Notes: generated by a model not told the origin, from the sequence alone. Shown: positions 45,249 to 54,022, counted from the first letter of the stretch. The stretch: 64,000 nt of DNA from Actinospica robiniae DSM 44927 (GCF_000504285.1 NZ_KI632511.1:9220154-9284153), one strand, 5' to 3'. Program-made: numbers and translations.

Positions 45249-46016
45249 TCAGCGCGCCGTCGCCCGGGCCAGTTCGGCGCCGAGCCGCTCGGCCGCGGCG
45301 CGCAGCACCCGCTCGAGCTCGGGCAGGTGCGCGTCGTCGAACTCGGCGATGGGTCCCACGAGTGTCAGGGCACAGACGCCGGGGCCGCCCGGCTCCGTGC
45401 GCACCACGCAGCCGACCGAGGCCACCAGCCGCTGCGTGCTGCCGCGCCGCACGGCGAAGCCCTCCGCGGCCGCTCGCTCCAGCTCCGAGGTCAGGCTCTC
45501 CAGCCCGCCGGGCTCCTCGCGCGCGGGCCGCAGGTACGGTTCGCGCTCCTCCGGGCCCAGGGCGGCCACCAGCGCGAGCGGTCCGGCGAAGCGGTGCGCC
45601 GGGAGCAGTTCGTCGCGCAGGTCGCTGATCATCTCCAGCCGGTCCGGGCGCACCACGTCCACCACCCGGGACCGGTCCGACTCGAGCACCTGGAGGTTGA
45701 CCATCAGGCCAGTGCCTCGTGCCAGCTCCTCGAGCACCGGCCGGGCCAGGCCGCCGAGGGTGGCCGAGCCGGCCGCGGCCGAGCGGGACAGGCGCAGCAC
45801 CGCGGGCCCGGGCAGGTACGTCTCGCCCACCTTGGTCACCCAGCCGCGTTCCACCAGCCCGGCCAGCACCCGGTACGCGGTGGCGCGCAGCAGGCCGGAG
45901 CGCTCGGCCAGCTCGGTCAGCCGGAGCGGCCGCGGGGCGGCGGCCACGGCTTCGATCAGGTCGAGCGCCTTGTCGACGGCGGAGTTCGCGGAAGCGGGCA
46001 CGGGGGTCCTCGTCAT
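45249..46016 (-). CDS. IclR-family transcriptional regulator
   Basis: A 255-aa protein with an N-terminal winged HTH (LRLTELAERSGLLRATAYRVLAGLVERGWVTKVGETYLPG, about residues 33-72) and the C-terminal effector domain (about 90-250; LARPVLEELARGTGLMVNLQVLESDRSRVVDVVRPDR, RGSTQRLVASVGCVVRTEPGGPGVCALTLVGP). It is divergent from the amidohydrolase gene with 102 bases between, containing a 9-bp inverted repeat, and so probably represses or activates that operon. ATG at 46016; no Shine-Dalgarno is apparent and translation may be leaderless. Confidence 0.9.
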   Translation of the reverse strand: MTRTPVPASANSAVDKALDLIEAVAAAPRPLRLTELAERSGLLRATAYRVLAGLVERGWVTKVGETYLPGPAVLRLSRSAAAGSATLGGLARPVLEELARGTGLMVNLQVLESDRSRVVDVVRPDRLEMISDLRDELLPAHRFAGPLALVAALGPEEREPYLRPAREEPGGLESLTSELERAAAEGFAVRRGSTQRLVASVGCVVRTEPGGPGVCALTLVGPIAEFDDAHLPELERVLRAAAERLGAELARATAR

Positions 46017-46052
46017 CGGGGCGGGCGATGGGTTAGGGTGTGCGGCACAGAA

Positions 46053-46096
46053 GGTGTTGCGCACATTGAACCAGATGTTACCTGTCACGCAACACC
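46053..46096. promoter_or_regulatory. Inverted repeat, candidate IclR operator
   Basis: GGTGTTGCG (46053-46061) is complementary without mismatch to CGCAACACC (46088-46096), 26 bases apart, in the divergent promoter region of iclR and the amidohydrolase gene. The arms are wider apart than a single-dimer site, which fits two IclR dimers or a looped arrangement. The TTGAACCAGATGTTACC stretch between may contain the promoter of the plus gene. Confidence 0.6.
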
Positions 46097-46118
46097 CGGC
46101 TAGGAAGGAACAATCGCG

Positions 46119-47399
46119 ATGGACGTGGCCTACCGCGGCGCCACGGTGCACGACGGCACCGGCGCCCCCGCCCGCCCCGGCACTACGATCCTGGTCTCCG
46201 GCGAGCGGATCCGGCTGATCGCGCCGGACCACGAGGTCCCGGCCGACGCGCTCGCCGACGCCGTGAGCGTCGACCTGGCCGGGCGGCACGTCATCCCCGG
46301 CCTCATCGACGCGCACCAGCACATCGCCACCCCGCCGAACCGGCCGCTGGCCGAGGCGGCGCTGCGGCGCGACCTGTACGGCGGGATCACCGCGACCCGC
46401 GACATGGCCGACGACCTGCGCCAGGTCGGCGACATCACCCGGGCCGCGCTGGTCGGGGAGCTCGAGGCCCCGGACATCCACTACGCCGCCCTGATGGCCG
46501 GCCCCAGCTTCTTCGACGACCCGCGCACCGCGGAGGTCAGCCAGGGCGCCACCCCGGGCAAGACCCCGTGGATGCAGGCGATCACGGACGAGACCGACCT
46601 GCCGCTCGCGGTCGCCATGGCCCGCGGCACCTTCGCCACCGCGATCAAGGTCTACGCCGACCTGCCCGGCCACACCGTCGCGGCGATCACCGCCGAGGCC
46701 CGCCGCCAGAACATCCCGGTCTGGGCGCACGCCGCCGTCTTCCCGGCCAGCCCGGCCGAGGTGATCGACGCCGGCGTCGCCTCCGTCTCGCACGCGCACC
46801 TGCTCTCCTACCAGAGCGCCGCGCCGCTGACGACGTACAAGGACAAGCCGAAGCTCGACTACGCGCGCTACACCGACGGCGACGACGAGACCATGGCCGC
46901 GCTCTTCGCCCGCATGCGCGAGAACGGCACCGTCCTGGACGCCACCGCGAGCCTGTGGGCGCACATCGGCCAGGAGCTCGGCGAGGACGCCGACGCCGAG
47001 ATCCGCGAGCGGGCCCGCGCCAACGACGCGATCTCGGCCGCCCTGACCGCGCAGGCCTGGCGCGCCGGCGTCGTGCTGTGCGCCGGCACCGACCGCGACC
47101 CGGCGCTGGAGGACCCGTGGCCGGCGCTGATCGACGAGCTCGTCTACTTCGTCGAGCGCTGCGGCCTGACGCCGGCTCAGGCGCTCGAGGCCTCGAGTCG
47201 CAACGGCGCCGTCGCCATCGGCGCCGAGGCGGACATGGGCACGCTCGAGCCGGGCAAGCTGGCCAACTTCGTCGCGCTGACCGAGGACCCGACCGCCGAC
47301 CTCGCCGCCCTGCGCACCGTGACCGACGTCGTCAAGCGCGGCCGCCGGTACGAGCGCGCCGGCTACGTCCACCCCGCCCAGGAAGCGAGCCACGCATGA
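46119..47399 (+). CDS. Amidohydrolase family protein
   Basis: A 426-aa metal-dependent hydrolase of the amidohydrolase superfamily: composite domain opening MDVAYRGATVHDGTGAPARPGTTILVSGERIRLIAPD, then the metal site HVIPGLIDAHQHIATPP (His-x-His), AIKVYADLPG (likely bridging Lys), PVWAHAAVF (third His), SVSHAHLLSY (fourth His), and the metal-binding Asp in CAGTDRDPALEDP; the EAD-type LGTLEPGKLANFVAL closes the domain. Substrate likely a cyclic or linear amide or peptide, given the partner peptidase. It has AGGAAGGA upstream and its stop overlaps the next start by 4 bases (ATGA). Confidence 0.9.
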   Translation: MDVAYRGATVHDGTGAPARPGTTILVSGERIRLIAPDHEVPADALADAVSVDLAGRHVIPGLIDAHQHIATPPNRPLAEAALRRDLYGGITATRDMADDLRQVGDITRAALVGELEAPDIHYAALMAGPSFFDDPRTAEVSQGATPGKTPWMQAITDETDLPLAVAMARGTFATAIKVYADLPGHTVAAITAEARRQNIPVWAHAAVFPASPAEVIDAGVASVSHAHLLSYQSAAPLTTYKDKPKLDYARYTDGDDETMAALFARMRENGTVLDATASLWAHIGQELGEDADAEIRERARANDAISAALTAQAWRAGVVLCAGTDRDPALEDPWPALIDELVYFVERCGLTPAQALEASSRNGAVAIGAEADMGTLEPGKLANFVALTEDPTADLAALRTVTDVVKRGRRYERAGYVHPAQEASHA

Positions 47400-48475
47400 C
47401 CAGCCTCGGCTACCCCGTCGTCAACGCCCTCGGCGAGCTCGTCAACCCGAACGCCGAGGCCGCCCAGGACACCGCGGGCGGCCTGCAGCAGACCAGCGAG
47501 CAGATGGTGGTCGACCAGCGGGCCGTCGACGACGCGCTGGCCTCGGGCGTGACCGCGGTGAACATCACCCTCGGCTACACCCTCGGCGACCACCCGCCCT
47601 ACGAGCACACTGTGCGCGAGCTCGACGTGTGGGACGGCATCATCGAGGCCCACCCGGAGCTGGTCCAGATCCGCACGGCCGCGGACATCCGCGCCGCGCA
47701 CGAGCAGGACCGGGTCGGGGTGATCTACGGCTTCCAGAACGCGGTGGCCGTCGGCGAGGACCCGGCCCGCATCGACGAGCGGGTCAAGCAGTTCGCCGAC
47801 CGCGGCGTCCGGGTGATCCAGCTGACCTACAACCCGGCCAACCACCTCGGCGACGGCTCGATGGCCCCGGAGAACCGCGGGCTGACCGCGTTCGGCCGGC
47901 AGGTCGTGGAGAGCCTCAACGAGCACCGCGTGATGGTCGACCTCTCCCACAGCGGCGAGAGCACCTGCCTAGACGCGATCCGCCACTCCGCGCAGCCGAT
48001 CTCGATCAACCACACCGGCTGCCGCGCCCTGACGGACCTGCCGCGCAACAAGACCGACGAGGAGCTGCGCCTGGTCGCCGAGAGCGGCGGCTTCGTCGGC
48101 ATCTACTCCATGCCGTTCCTCACCCTCAGCGGCCACGCCAAGGCCGTCGACGTGGTCGAGCACATCGTGCACGCGGTGAACGTCTGCGGCGAGGACTCCG
48201 TCGGCATCGGCACCGACGGCTCGATCACCGGCATCGACGACCTCGACGCCTACCGGGCCCACCTCGCGGACCACGTCGCCCAGCGCGCCGCCGCCGGGGT
48301 CGGCGCGGCCGGCGAGCGCGCGGACACGCTGCCGTTCGTCATCGACCTGACCGGCGTCGACCAGTTCCGCAAGCTCGTGCGGATGCTGTCCGAGCGCGGA
48401 TACGGCGACGAGCGGATCGCCAAGATCATGGGCGGGAACTTCCTCGCCTACGCGGAGCGGATCTGGGGCGAATAA
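47396..48475 (+). CDS. M19 (membrane dipeptidase)-like protein of the GFQN subgroup
   Basis: A 359-aa TIM-barrel protein related to renal dipeptidase: IRAAHEQDRVGVIYGFQNAVAVGEDPARIDERVKQFADRGVRVIQLTYNPANHLGDG, VMVDLSHSGESTCLDAIRHSAQPISINHTGCRALTDLPRNKTDEELRLVAESGGFVGIYSMPF and a DSVGIGTDG block. Two metal His are present (His185, His206), but the N-terminal His-x-Asp of classic M19 enzymes is not seen, and the bridging Glu is replaced by Gln114 in GFQN. So it is a divergent relative whose activity cannot be assumed to be Zn2 dipeptidase. Coupled to the amidohydrolase gene; the pair probably processes one substrate. Confidence 0.85.
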   Translation: MTSLGYPVVNALGELVNPNAEAAQDTAGGLQQTSEQMVVDQRAVDDALASGVTAVNITLGYTLGDHPPYEHTVRELDVWDGIIEAHPELVQIRTAADIRAAHEQDRVGVIYGFQNAVAVGEDPARIDERVKQFADRGVRVIQLTYNPANHLGDGSMAPENRGLTAFGRQVVESLNEHRVMVDLSHSGESTCLDAIRHSAQPISINHTGCRALTDLPRNKTDEELRLVAESGGFVGIYSMPFLTLSGHAKAVDVVEHIVHAVNVCGEDSVGIGTDGSITGIDDLDAYRAHLADHVAQRAAAGVGAAGERADTLPFVIDLTGVDQFRKLVRMLSERGYGDERIAKIMGGNFLAYAERIWGE

Positions 48476-48504
48476 AGGCACGGCGACAGCGTGGTCGCCT
48501 GGCG

Positions 48505-48532
48505 GGCCGCGGGGCTTTCGAGCCCCGCGGCC
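48505..48532. terminator. Bidirectional terminator with UUCG-type loop
   Basis: A perfect 12-bp stem, GGCCGCGGGGCT (48505-48516) with AGCCCCGCGGCC (48521-48532), is closed by a TTCG tetraloop and followed by TTCGTCGT. It lies between the convergent stops at 48475 and 48543. Confidence 0.85.
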
Positions 48533-48542
48533 TTCGTCGTCC

Positions 48543-49640
48543 CTACGCCCTGGACCGGTCCAGGTGCTCTTTCACCATCGCTTCGAGCGGGGCGACCACG
48601 TCCGCCTCCATCAGCGCGTGCCCCGCGGCCACGCGTTCGTCCCGATGCGGTCCGGCCGGCACGAGCCGGTCCAGCGCCCGCAGCAGCTCGTCCTCGTCCT
48701 GCGCGTACTCGCTCAATCCCAGTTCACTCATACGCCGGACACCGGCGATGCCGTGACCCGGGATCGGCCGCCAGCCGACCACCGGCACGCCGACGGCCAG
48801 CGCCTGCAGCGCCGTCTGCCCCGCGGCGTTGTCGAGCAGCGCGGCGGATGCCCCGAGCAGGCCCGGCATGTCGTGCACCCAGCCCAACGCGGTGACGCCC
48901 GCCACCTTCGCGAGCCTGCCGCGCAGACGCTCGTCGCGGCCGCACAGCACGACGGGGTGGAAGCCCGCGTCGCGCAAGGCCGCCGCCGTCCGGGTGAAGC
49001 CGGTGCCCGCCCCCCACGCGCCCGCGGACAGCAGGACCGGCGGGTCCCCGCCCTCGAAGCGCTCGCGCCAGTCCGCCTCGCCGGGCGGGTGCGGCCGGAA
49101 GGCCTCGGGCACCAGCGGGCCGTACACCGCGCACGGTCGGCGCAGGGCGTGGCGCGCCTGCAGGGCTTCCGGGCCGGTCAGGCATAAGTTGAGGTCATTG
49201 CCCTGGTTCAGCCACTGCCGGTGCACCGCGAAGTCCGTGATCAGCGCCGCGCACGGCACCGCGAGCCGTCCGCGCGCCCGCGCCCGCCCGGTGAGCTGGG
49301 CGGCGAGGTGGAAGAGCGAGACGACCGCGTCGGCCCGGGTGCGCGCGACCGCGTCGAGCAGCCGGCCCTCGGCGAGCGCGGCCAGCGGCGTGCTGCCCGG
49401 CCGTGGCCCGCCGCCGGGCTGGAAGAAGGCCGAGTAGATGCCGGAGTAGACGATCGGGGCGCGCCGGATGATCAGATGGTAGAAGCCGCGCACGCCCCCG
49501 CCGACCGGCCCGGGCAGCAGGCCGAGCACGTCCTCCCGGGTGCAATCGTGCCCGTTCGCGCGCAGCCGGCGGGAGAGCTCCGCGCAGGCCGCGTCGTGCC
49601 CCGCGCCCATGGCCGCGCTCAGCAGCAGGTACCGGCTCAC
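48543..49640 (-). CDS. Glycosyltransferase of the MGDG synthase / GT28 type
   Basis: A 365-aa GT-B protein: LLLSAAMGAGHDAACAELSRRLRANGHDC (the GxGH acceptor-domain signature), PGPVGGGVRGFYHLIIRRAPIVYSGIYSAFF, VVSLFHLAAQLTGRARARGRLAVPCAALITDFAVHRQWLNQGND, PPVLLSAGAWGAGTGFTRTAAAL (donor domain), and LDNAAGQTALQALAVGVPVVGWRPIPGHGIAGVRRM. Homologues transfer a sugar from UDP- or similar donors to diacylglycerol or to another lipid at the inner membrane. It is divergent from a DMT transporter with 143 bases between starts. Confidence 0.85.
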   Translation of the reverse strand: MSRYLLLSAAMGAGHDAACAELSRRLRANGHDCTREDVLGLLPGPVGGGVRGFYHLIIRRAPIVYSGIYSAFFQPGGGPRPGSTPLAALAEGRLLDAVARTRADAVVSLFHLAAQLTGRARARGRLAVPCAALITDFAVHRQWLNQGNDLNLCLTGPEALQARHALRRPCAVYGPLVPEAFRPHPPGEADWRERFEGGDPPVLLSAGAWGAGTGFTRTAAALRDAGFHPVVLCGRDERLRGRLAKVAGVTALGWVHDMPGLLGASAALLDNAAGQTALQALAVGVPVVGWRPIPGHGIAGVRRMSELGLSEYAQDEDELLRALDRLVPAGPHRDERVAAGHALMEADVVAPLEAMVKEHLDRSRA

Positions 49641-49783
49641 GCGGACGCGCCCCTCGGGCCACGGCCCTCGGCTCGCGGCATGGTGACCACCACCTCGTGC
49701 GTCGCTCGGCGTCTGGATGCCCCGGCCCGGCCCCGGCGGACCGCCGGTGACCAGCTTCGCACGATCGTCACGACAGGTCAGGG

Positions 49784-50689
49784 ATGAACGCGCTCACGGT
49801 GCTGATGGCCTTGCTCTCGGCGATGTCGAACGCCGCGGCCACGGTGCTGCAGCGGCGCGCCTCGGTCGGCCTCGCGCCGCTGGCCGGGACGGGCGCGCGG
49901 GTGTGGACGGCACGGCTGCTCCAGCCGCTGCGCCGGGTGGGCTGGTGGATCGGGGTCTCGGCCATCGGCGTGTCGGCGATCTGCCAGGTGGTCGCGCTCG
50001 ACAGCGGCCGGCTCTCGGTGGTGCAGCCGCTGCTGGCCACCGAGCTGCTCTTCACCCTGCTGCTCGGCGCGCTGGTGTTCCGCTGCTGGCCGAGCCCGGC
50101 GCTGTGGCGGGCGTTCCTCATGCTGGCGGTGGGCCTGGCCCTGTTCCTGCTCGCGGCCTCGCCCTCGGGCGGGGGTAACGAGGCGTCAGGTGCGCGCTGG
50201 CTGGCCGTCGGGGGAGGGCTGGCCGGCCTGGTGGTGGTCCTGGTGCTGGTTGCGCTGCACCTGCACGGCCTCGCTCGCGCCGCCGTCCTCGGCACCGCGA
50301 CGGCCGCCTGTTTCTCGGCCACCGCCGGGCTGATCAAGGAGGTCACCGGCCGCTTCCCGGACGGCGCCGGCGCGGTGCTCACGACCTGGTTCACCTACGC
50401 CGCCGCGCTGGCCGGTCTGATCAGCCTGCTGCTGTTGCAGTGGACGCTGCGGGCGGGCAGCCTGACCGGATCGCAGCCCGCGTTGACCCTCGGCGACGCG
50501 CTGATCAGCGTCGCGCTGGGCTCGCTGCTGTTCGGCGAGCGGATCGCGCTGGGCTGGCACGTGACGGTCGAGGTGCTCGGCGTGGCGCTGATGGCCGTCG
50601 GCGTGCTCGGCCTGACCGGCGTGCACCACACCCTGGCCGGCTCGGCCGAATGGGACGAGAACACGCCGGTCCCGGACGGGAACGCCTGA
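49784..50689 (+). CDS. DMT-superfamily (EamA-like) membrane transporter
   Basis: A 301-aa protein with nine or ten TM helices, in two halves: the first has VQPLLATELLFTLLLGALVFRCWP; the second has SQPALTLGDALISVALGSLLFGERIALGWHVTVEVLGVALMAVGVLGLTGVHHTL. The tail is acidic and cytoplasmic. The substrate is unknown; DMT members export amino acids, metabolites or drugs. The start ATG follows AGGTCAGGG. It converges with the phosphatase gene; the 168 bases between hold no clear terminator. Confidence 0.87.
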   Translation: MNALTVLMALLSAMSNAAATVLQRRASVGLAPLAGTGARVWTARLLQPLRRVGWWIGVSAIGVSAICQVVALDSGRLSVVQPLLATELLFTLLLGALVFRCWPSPALWRAFLMLAVGLALFLLAASPSGGGNEASGARWLAVGGGLAGLVVVLVLVALHLHGLARAAVLGTATAACFSATAGLIKEVTGRFPDGAGAVLTTWFTYAAALAGLISLLLLQWTLRAGSLTGSQPALTLGDALISVALGSLLFGERIALGWHVTVEVLGVALMAVGVLGLTGVHHTLAGSAEWDENTPVPDGNA

Positions 50690-50857
50690 ACCTGGCCTGT
50701 GTCCCGATCCGGAGATTCACTGCATGAGAAATCGGTTCCAGCGTTCGTCTGGCAAGGCGCCGGGATGCCCTCATACTTGGTCGTCTGTGGGCATTTCGGC
50801 AACGCAGCCAGGCGGGCGCCGGGGCCGATTTCTGCAGCGAATTTGCGGTGAGGGACA

Positions 50858-52156
50858 CTAGCTCAGCCGGATCACCAGCAGTGCGACGTCGTCGCCGGTG
50901 GTGGCGGTGTCAGGGGCCTGCGCCGTCAGCAGCCGGTCGCAGACCTCTTCGGGGGACGCGTCGGTGAGCGCTGCGGCGTTGCGGCGCAGGCGGGTCAGGC
51001 CGTGATCGAGCGGCTCGCCGCGCCGCTCCACCAAGCCGTCGGTGTAGAGCAGCAACGTCGATCCGGCCGGCAGGAACGCCGCGGCGCCGGTGCGCGGCAG
51101 CGCCGGGTCGACGCCGAGCAGCGGGCCGTGGCCGGAGGTCAGGAACCGCGCGCGTCCGTTGCGCGGGACGAGCAGCGGCGGAGGGTGCCCGGCGGAGGTG
51201 TAGTCGAGCTCCCCGGCGCCGCCTTCCGGTTCGGTGCGCAGCACGCCGTACACGCAGGTCGCGGAGATCTCCGGATACAGCATGCCCATGGCGGTGTCGA
51301 GCCGGTGGACGATGGATTCGGGCGGCTCCTGGCGGTCGCAGGCGATACCGCGCAGCATGTTGCGGATCTGACTCATCGTCACCGCGGCGCGCAGGTCGTG
51401 GCCGACGACGTCGCCGACGATCAACGCGGTGCCCGCCCCTTCCGGCAGCGAGAACATGTCGTACCAGTCGCCGCCCACCTGCGCGGCCGTGCCCGAGGGG
51501 GCGTAGCGCGCGGCCGTCGTGAAGCCGTCGATCCGCGGGAGCTCCGGCAGCATCGAACGCTGTAAGCGCTCGGAGATGTTCTCGGACCCGGCATAGAGCC
51601 GCGCGTTGTCGAGCGCGAGCCCGACCCGGTGGGCGAGGTCCTGCACCAGGGCGAGTTCCGGATCGCCGAACGACGGATGCGACCGGAAGCGCCCCAGGAC
51701 GATCGCCCCCAGCACCTCGTGCCTGGTGCGCAGCGGAGCCACGATGACGCTGGCGACGTCGCGGCGCTCCGCCTCGGCGGCGAACGCGCGCTCCCACGGG
51801 GCCTCGCGGGGCAGCGATCGCAGCCCGCTCGGATCCAGCAGCACCGGCCGGACGCCGCGCCGGGCCGGCGTGAGCGCGCTGCCCGGATCCGTTGCGGGCC
51901 AGGCGATCCGCTCGTCGCCCCGGGAGGCTTCGAGCCCGGCGTTGCGCGTGCCCGCGCACACCCGCTCGACCTGGTCGTCGTCGCGCAGCAGATCGATCGC
52001 GCACCAGTCCACGAGCCGCTGCGTCAGCAGCCGCCACACCCGCTCGAGCCCTTCGCGCTCGTCGAGCGTGCCGGCGAGCGCCTCGCTGACGTCGGCCAGC
52101 AGGGCCAGCCGATCCAGCGCGCTCCGCAGCGCCTCGTCGAGCTCGTAGTCGTCCAC
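50858..52156 (-). CDS. GAF domain PP2C-type (SpoIIE/RsbU) serine phosphatase
   Basis: A 432-aa protein: short coiled N-terminus, a GAF domain (about 15-185; VDWCAIDLLRDDDQVERVCAGTRNA, SVIVAPLRTRHEVLGAIVLGRF), and the SpoIIE phosphatase domain (about 195-432; GGDWYDMFSLPEGAGTALIVGDVVGHDLRAAVTMSQIRNMLRG, YTSAGHPPPLLVPRN, STLLLYTDGLVERRGEPLDHGL, TGDDVALLV). It would dephosphorylate an anti-anti-sigma factor after a signal. No kinase domain is attached, so its switch partner is encoded elsewhere. Divergent from mscS with 112 bases between. Confidence 0.92.
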   Translation of the reverse strand: MDDYELDEALRSALDRLALLADVSEALAGTLDEREGLERVWRLLTQRLVDWCAIDLLRDDDQVERVCAGTRNAGLEASRGDERIAWPATDPGSALTPARRGVRPVLLDPSGLRSLPREAPWERAFAAEAERRDVASVIVAPLRTRHEVLGAIVLGRFRSHPSFGDPELALVQDLAHRVGLALDNARLYAGSENISERLQRSMLPELPRIDGFTTAARYAPSGTAAQVGGDWYDMFSLPEGAGTALIVGDVVGHDLRAAVTMSQIRNMLRGIACDRQEPPESIVHRLDTAMGMLYPEISATCVYGVLRTEPEGGAGELDYTSAGHPPPLLVPRNGRARFLTSGHGPLLGVDPALPRTGAAAFLPAGSTLLLYTDGLVERRGEPLDHGLTRLRRNAAALTDASPEEVCDRLLTAQAPDTATTGDDVALLVIRLS

Positions 52157-52268
52157 GCACTGGCTGTACCCGTTCCGTTCGCGGTTGATCGAAAAGCGCC
52201 GCGATTCGGGTTCCGCGCCCGGTGCCGGGGGCCGTTTGAGGACCGAGCGCCAGGGTTAACCGAGTCCG

Positions 52269-53030
52269 ATGGAGAAGGAGAACGAGGTCGCCACCGCGCG
52301 TCCGGACGTGCACGGGGGATTGATCATCCCCGCCGGTCTGAGCCCGAACCGGGATCCCGGGGAACCCGAGGCGCCGCCGCCGCTGCCGAGCTTCCGGATC
52401 CGGGCGCGCACCTCGGTGCGGCGCATCCTGCTGCGCCGGGCGGTGTTCGCCACCGTCCTCGCCATCGCGGCGCTCATCGTCTCGTACCACTACGGCGGCC
52501 TGCTGGAGAGCGAGGAGCACCAGCACCTGCACCAGATCCTGGCGATCAGCAGCGCGGTGGTGTTCCTGGCCTCCGCGGTCTCGGCGGTGCGCTCCACCAC
52601 CAACGACGTGGTCGGCCTGGTGCACGTCCCGGGTCGGCTCGGCGACGCCCGGGCGAGCACGCTGCGCCTGGTGTGCCTGCTCAGCGGGTACATCGTGGTG
52701 ATCCTGTGCGCGCTCGCGCTGGTCCACGTGCCGGTCCAGCACCTGCTGCTCGGCGGCGTGCTCACCGGCGTGATCCTCGGCATCGCGGCCCAGCAGGTGC
52801 TGGCGAACCTGTTCGCCGGGATCATGCTGCTCTTCGCCCGCCCGTTCACCATCGGCGACGAGCTGACCGTGCGCTCCGGCGCGCTGGGCGGGCCGGTCAT
52901 CGGGCGGGTGACCGGGATGACGCTCACCTACGTCACGGTCGTGACCGGCGCCGGGCCGGTCCTGCTGCCGAACAGCGCCGTGCTCGCCGCGGCCGTCGGA
53001 CCGGCCACCGAGTGGCCCATGGTGCCGTGA
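52269..53030 (+). CDS. MscS-type mechanosensitive channel, short
   Basis: A 253-aa protein: a Pro/Glu-rich N-terminus, TM helices near 62-80, 90-108 and 140-158, and the pore helix plus beta domain, VQHLLLGGVLTGVILGIAAQQVLANLFAGIMLLFARPFTIGDELTVRSGALGGPVIGRVTGMTLTYVTVVTGAGPVLLPNSAVLAAAV. The C-terminal alpha/beta domain of longer MscS is missing, as in many actinobacterial members. It relieves turgor on osmotic downshock. It ends 10 bases before the DUF4235 stop on the other strand. Confidence 0.88.
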   Translation: MEKENEVATARPDVHGGLIIPAGLSPNRDPGEPEAPPPLPSFRIRARTSVRRILLRRAVFATVLAIAALIVSYHYGGLLESEEHQHLHQILAISSAVVFLASAVSAVRSTTNDVVGLVHVPGRLGDARASTLRLVCLLSGYIVVILCALALVHVPVQHLLLGGVLTGVILGIAAQQVLANLFAGIMLLFARPFTIGDELTVRSGALGGPVIGRVTGMTLTYVTVVTGAGPVLLPNSAVLAAAVGPATEWPMVP

Positions 53031-53040
53031 GCGCCCGGAC

Positions 53041-53322
53041 TCAGGAGCGCTTGCGCGCCTTCGTCTGCTCCGCGGCCGCCAGATCGGCTTCGGCGGGGTG
53101 CGGCGTGGTCGCGCGCTCCACGACCGCGTGGATGACGGCGAAGACCGCGCCCTGCAGGGCCGCCGCGATCAGCACCGCCCGCCAGGACCGGCCCCCGTCC
53201 TGCGCCCTGGGCACGTCCCGGCCCGCGTCGACGCGGCGCCAGATGGTCTTGAAGGCCGCGCCGCCGGCTGCGCCGGCCGCCATCCCGATCGGTTTCGCGA
53301 TCAGTAGCTTCCGTCCGTCCAC
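53041..53322 (-). CDS. DUF4235 family small membrane protein
   Basis: A 93-aa protein with the family pattern: KLLIAKPIGMAAGAAGGAAFKTIWRRVDAGRDVPRAQDGGRSWRAVLIAAALQGAVFAVIHAVVERA. There are two short hydrophobic segments (about 7-22 and 45-63) and a basic C-terminal tail. The role is unknown. GTG at 53322 has GGAGGAGG 4 bases upstream, so the longer frame upstream is rejected. Divergent from the next gene. Confidence 0.85.
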   Translation of the reverse strand: MDGRKLLIAKPIGMAAGAAGGAAFKTIWRRVDAGRDVPRAQDGGRSWRAVLIAAALQGAVFAVIHAVVERATTPHPAEADLAAAEQTKARKRS

Positions 53323-53569
53323 GCTGCCTCCTCCGCGCCGAACCCCCTGCAACCGACGGTGGCCGCTCGGGTGCTCCACCGCAACTCCCGCCACCTCTGC
53401 CCGCCTCGCCACTGCGACAAACGGGTGGGTACGGGACGTTTGGGGAAGGGCGGCGGGGGCAACCCGGGCGCCGTTCGGCCGACCGGGGCGCGCGAGAGCG
53501 CCGGGAGGCCGCCGGTTTGGGGACCGAGACAGGCCGAAGCAGGCCCACGATGTGGAGTTGAGTCACGAC

Positions 53570-54022
53570 ATGCAGCTGGTCCCCACAGCGGACGGCACGG
53601 TTAAGACCGAGCCCTCCGCCCCGAGCCGACGCTTCTTCAGCCCGGACGAGCACGCGACCGCCAACGCCCTGTGCGAGCGGCTGCTCGCGCTCGAGCCGGA
53701 CTGCCCGGTCCCGGTGGTGGCCCGGATCGACGCCCGGCTGGCCGGGCAGGAATCGGTCCGCCGGCCCGCGGCGCCGGACGGCGAGGCCTGGCGGCACTCG
53801 CTCGCCGCGCTCAAGGCAGACGCGGTCGACCGGTTCCAGAGCCCGTTCGCGGTCCTCGACGGCGACCGCCGCGACCGGCTGATCCTGCGGGTGCGCGACC
53901 TCGGCCCGCAGGCGTGGCACGAGATGCGCGCCGAGCAGGTCTGGGGCCTGTGGACCGGCTACGCCTGCACCGCGTTCTACTCCCATCCCTTCGCCTGGAA
54001 CGGCGCCGGCTTCCGGGCCTGA
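53570..54022 (+). CDS. Gluconate 2-dehydrogenase subunit 3-like protein
   Basis: A 150-aa protein with the subunit-3 pattern: RRFFSPDEHATANALCERLLALEPDCPVPVVARIDARLAGQESVRRP, then SLAALKADAVDRFQSPFAVLDGDRRDRLILRVRDLGPQAWHEMRAEQVWGLWTGYACTAFYSHPFAWNGAGFRA. In gluconate dehydrogenase this small subunit accompanies a GMC flavoprotein and a cytochrome; neither is next to it here, and there is no Tat signal (which the family usually has), so it is an orphan relative. ATG at 53570 has GTGGAG about 13 bases upstream; a GTG at 53552 adds six residues. Confidence 0.75.
   Translation: MQLVPTADGTVKTEPSAPSRRFFSPDEHATANALCERLLALEPDCPVPVVARIDARLAGQESVRRPAAPDGEAWRHSLAALKADAVDRFQSPFAVLDGDRRDRLILRVRDLGPQAWHEMRAEQVWGLWTGYACTAFYSHPFAWNGAGFRA

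Noticed and set aside
46017-47393. N-terminal extension of the IclR gene through the amidohydrolase region
   Set aside because: The extension is antisense to the amidohydrolase and crosses the divergent promoter; the IclR fold begins at 46016.
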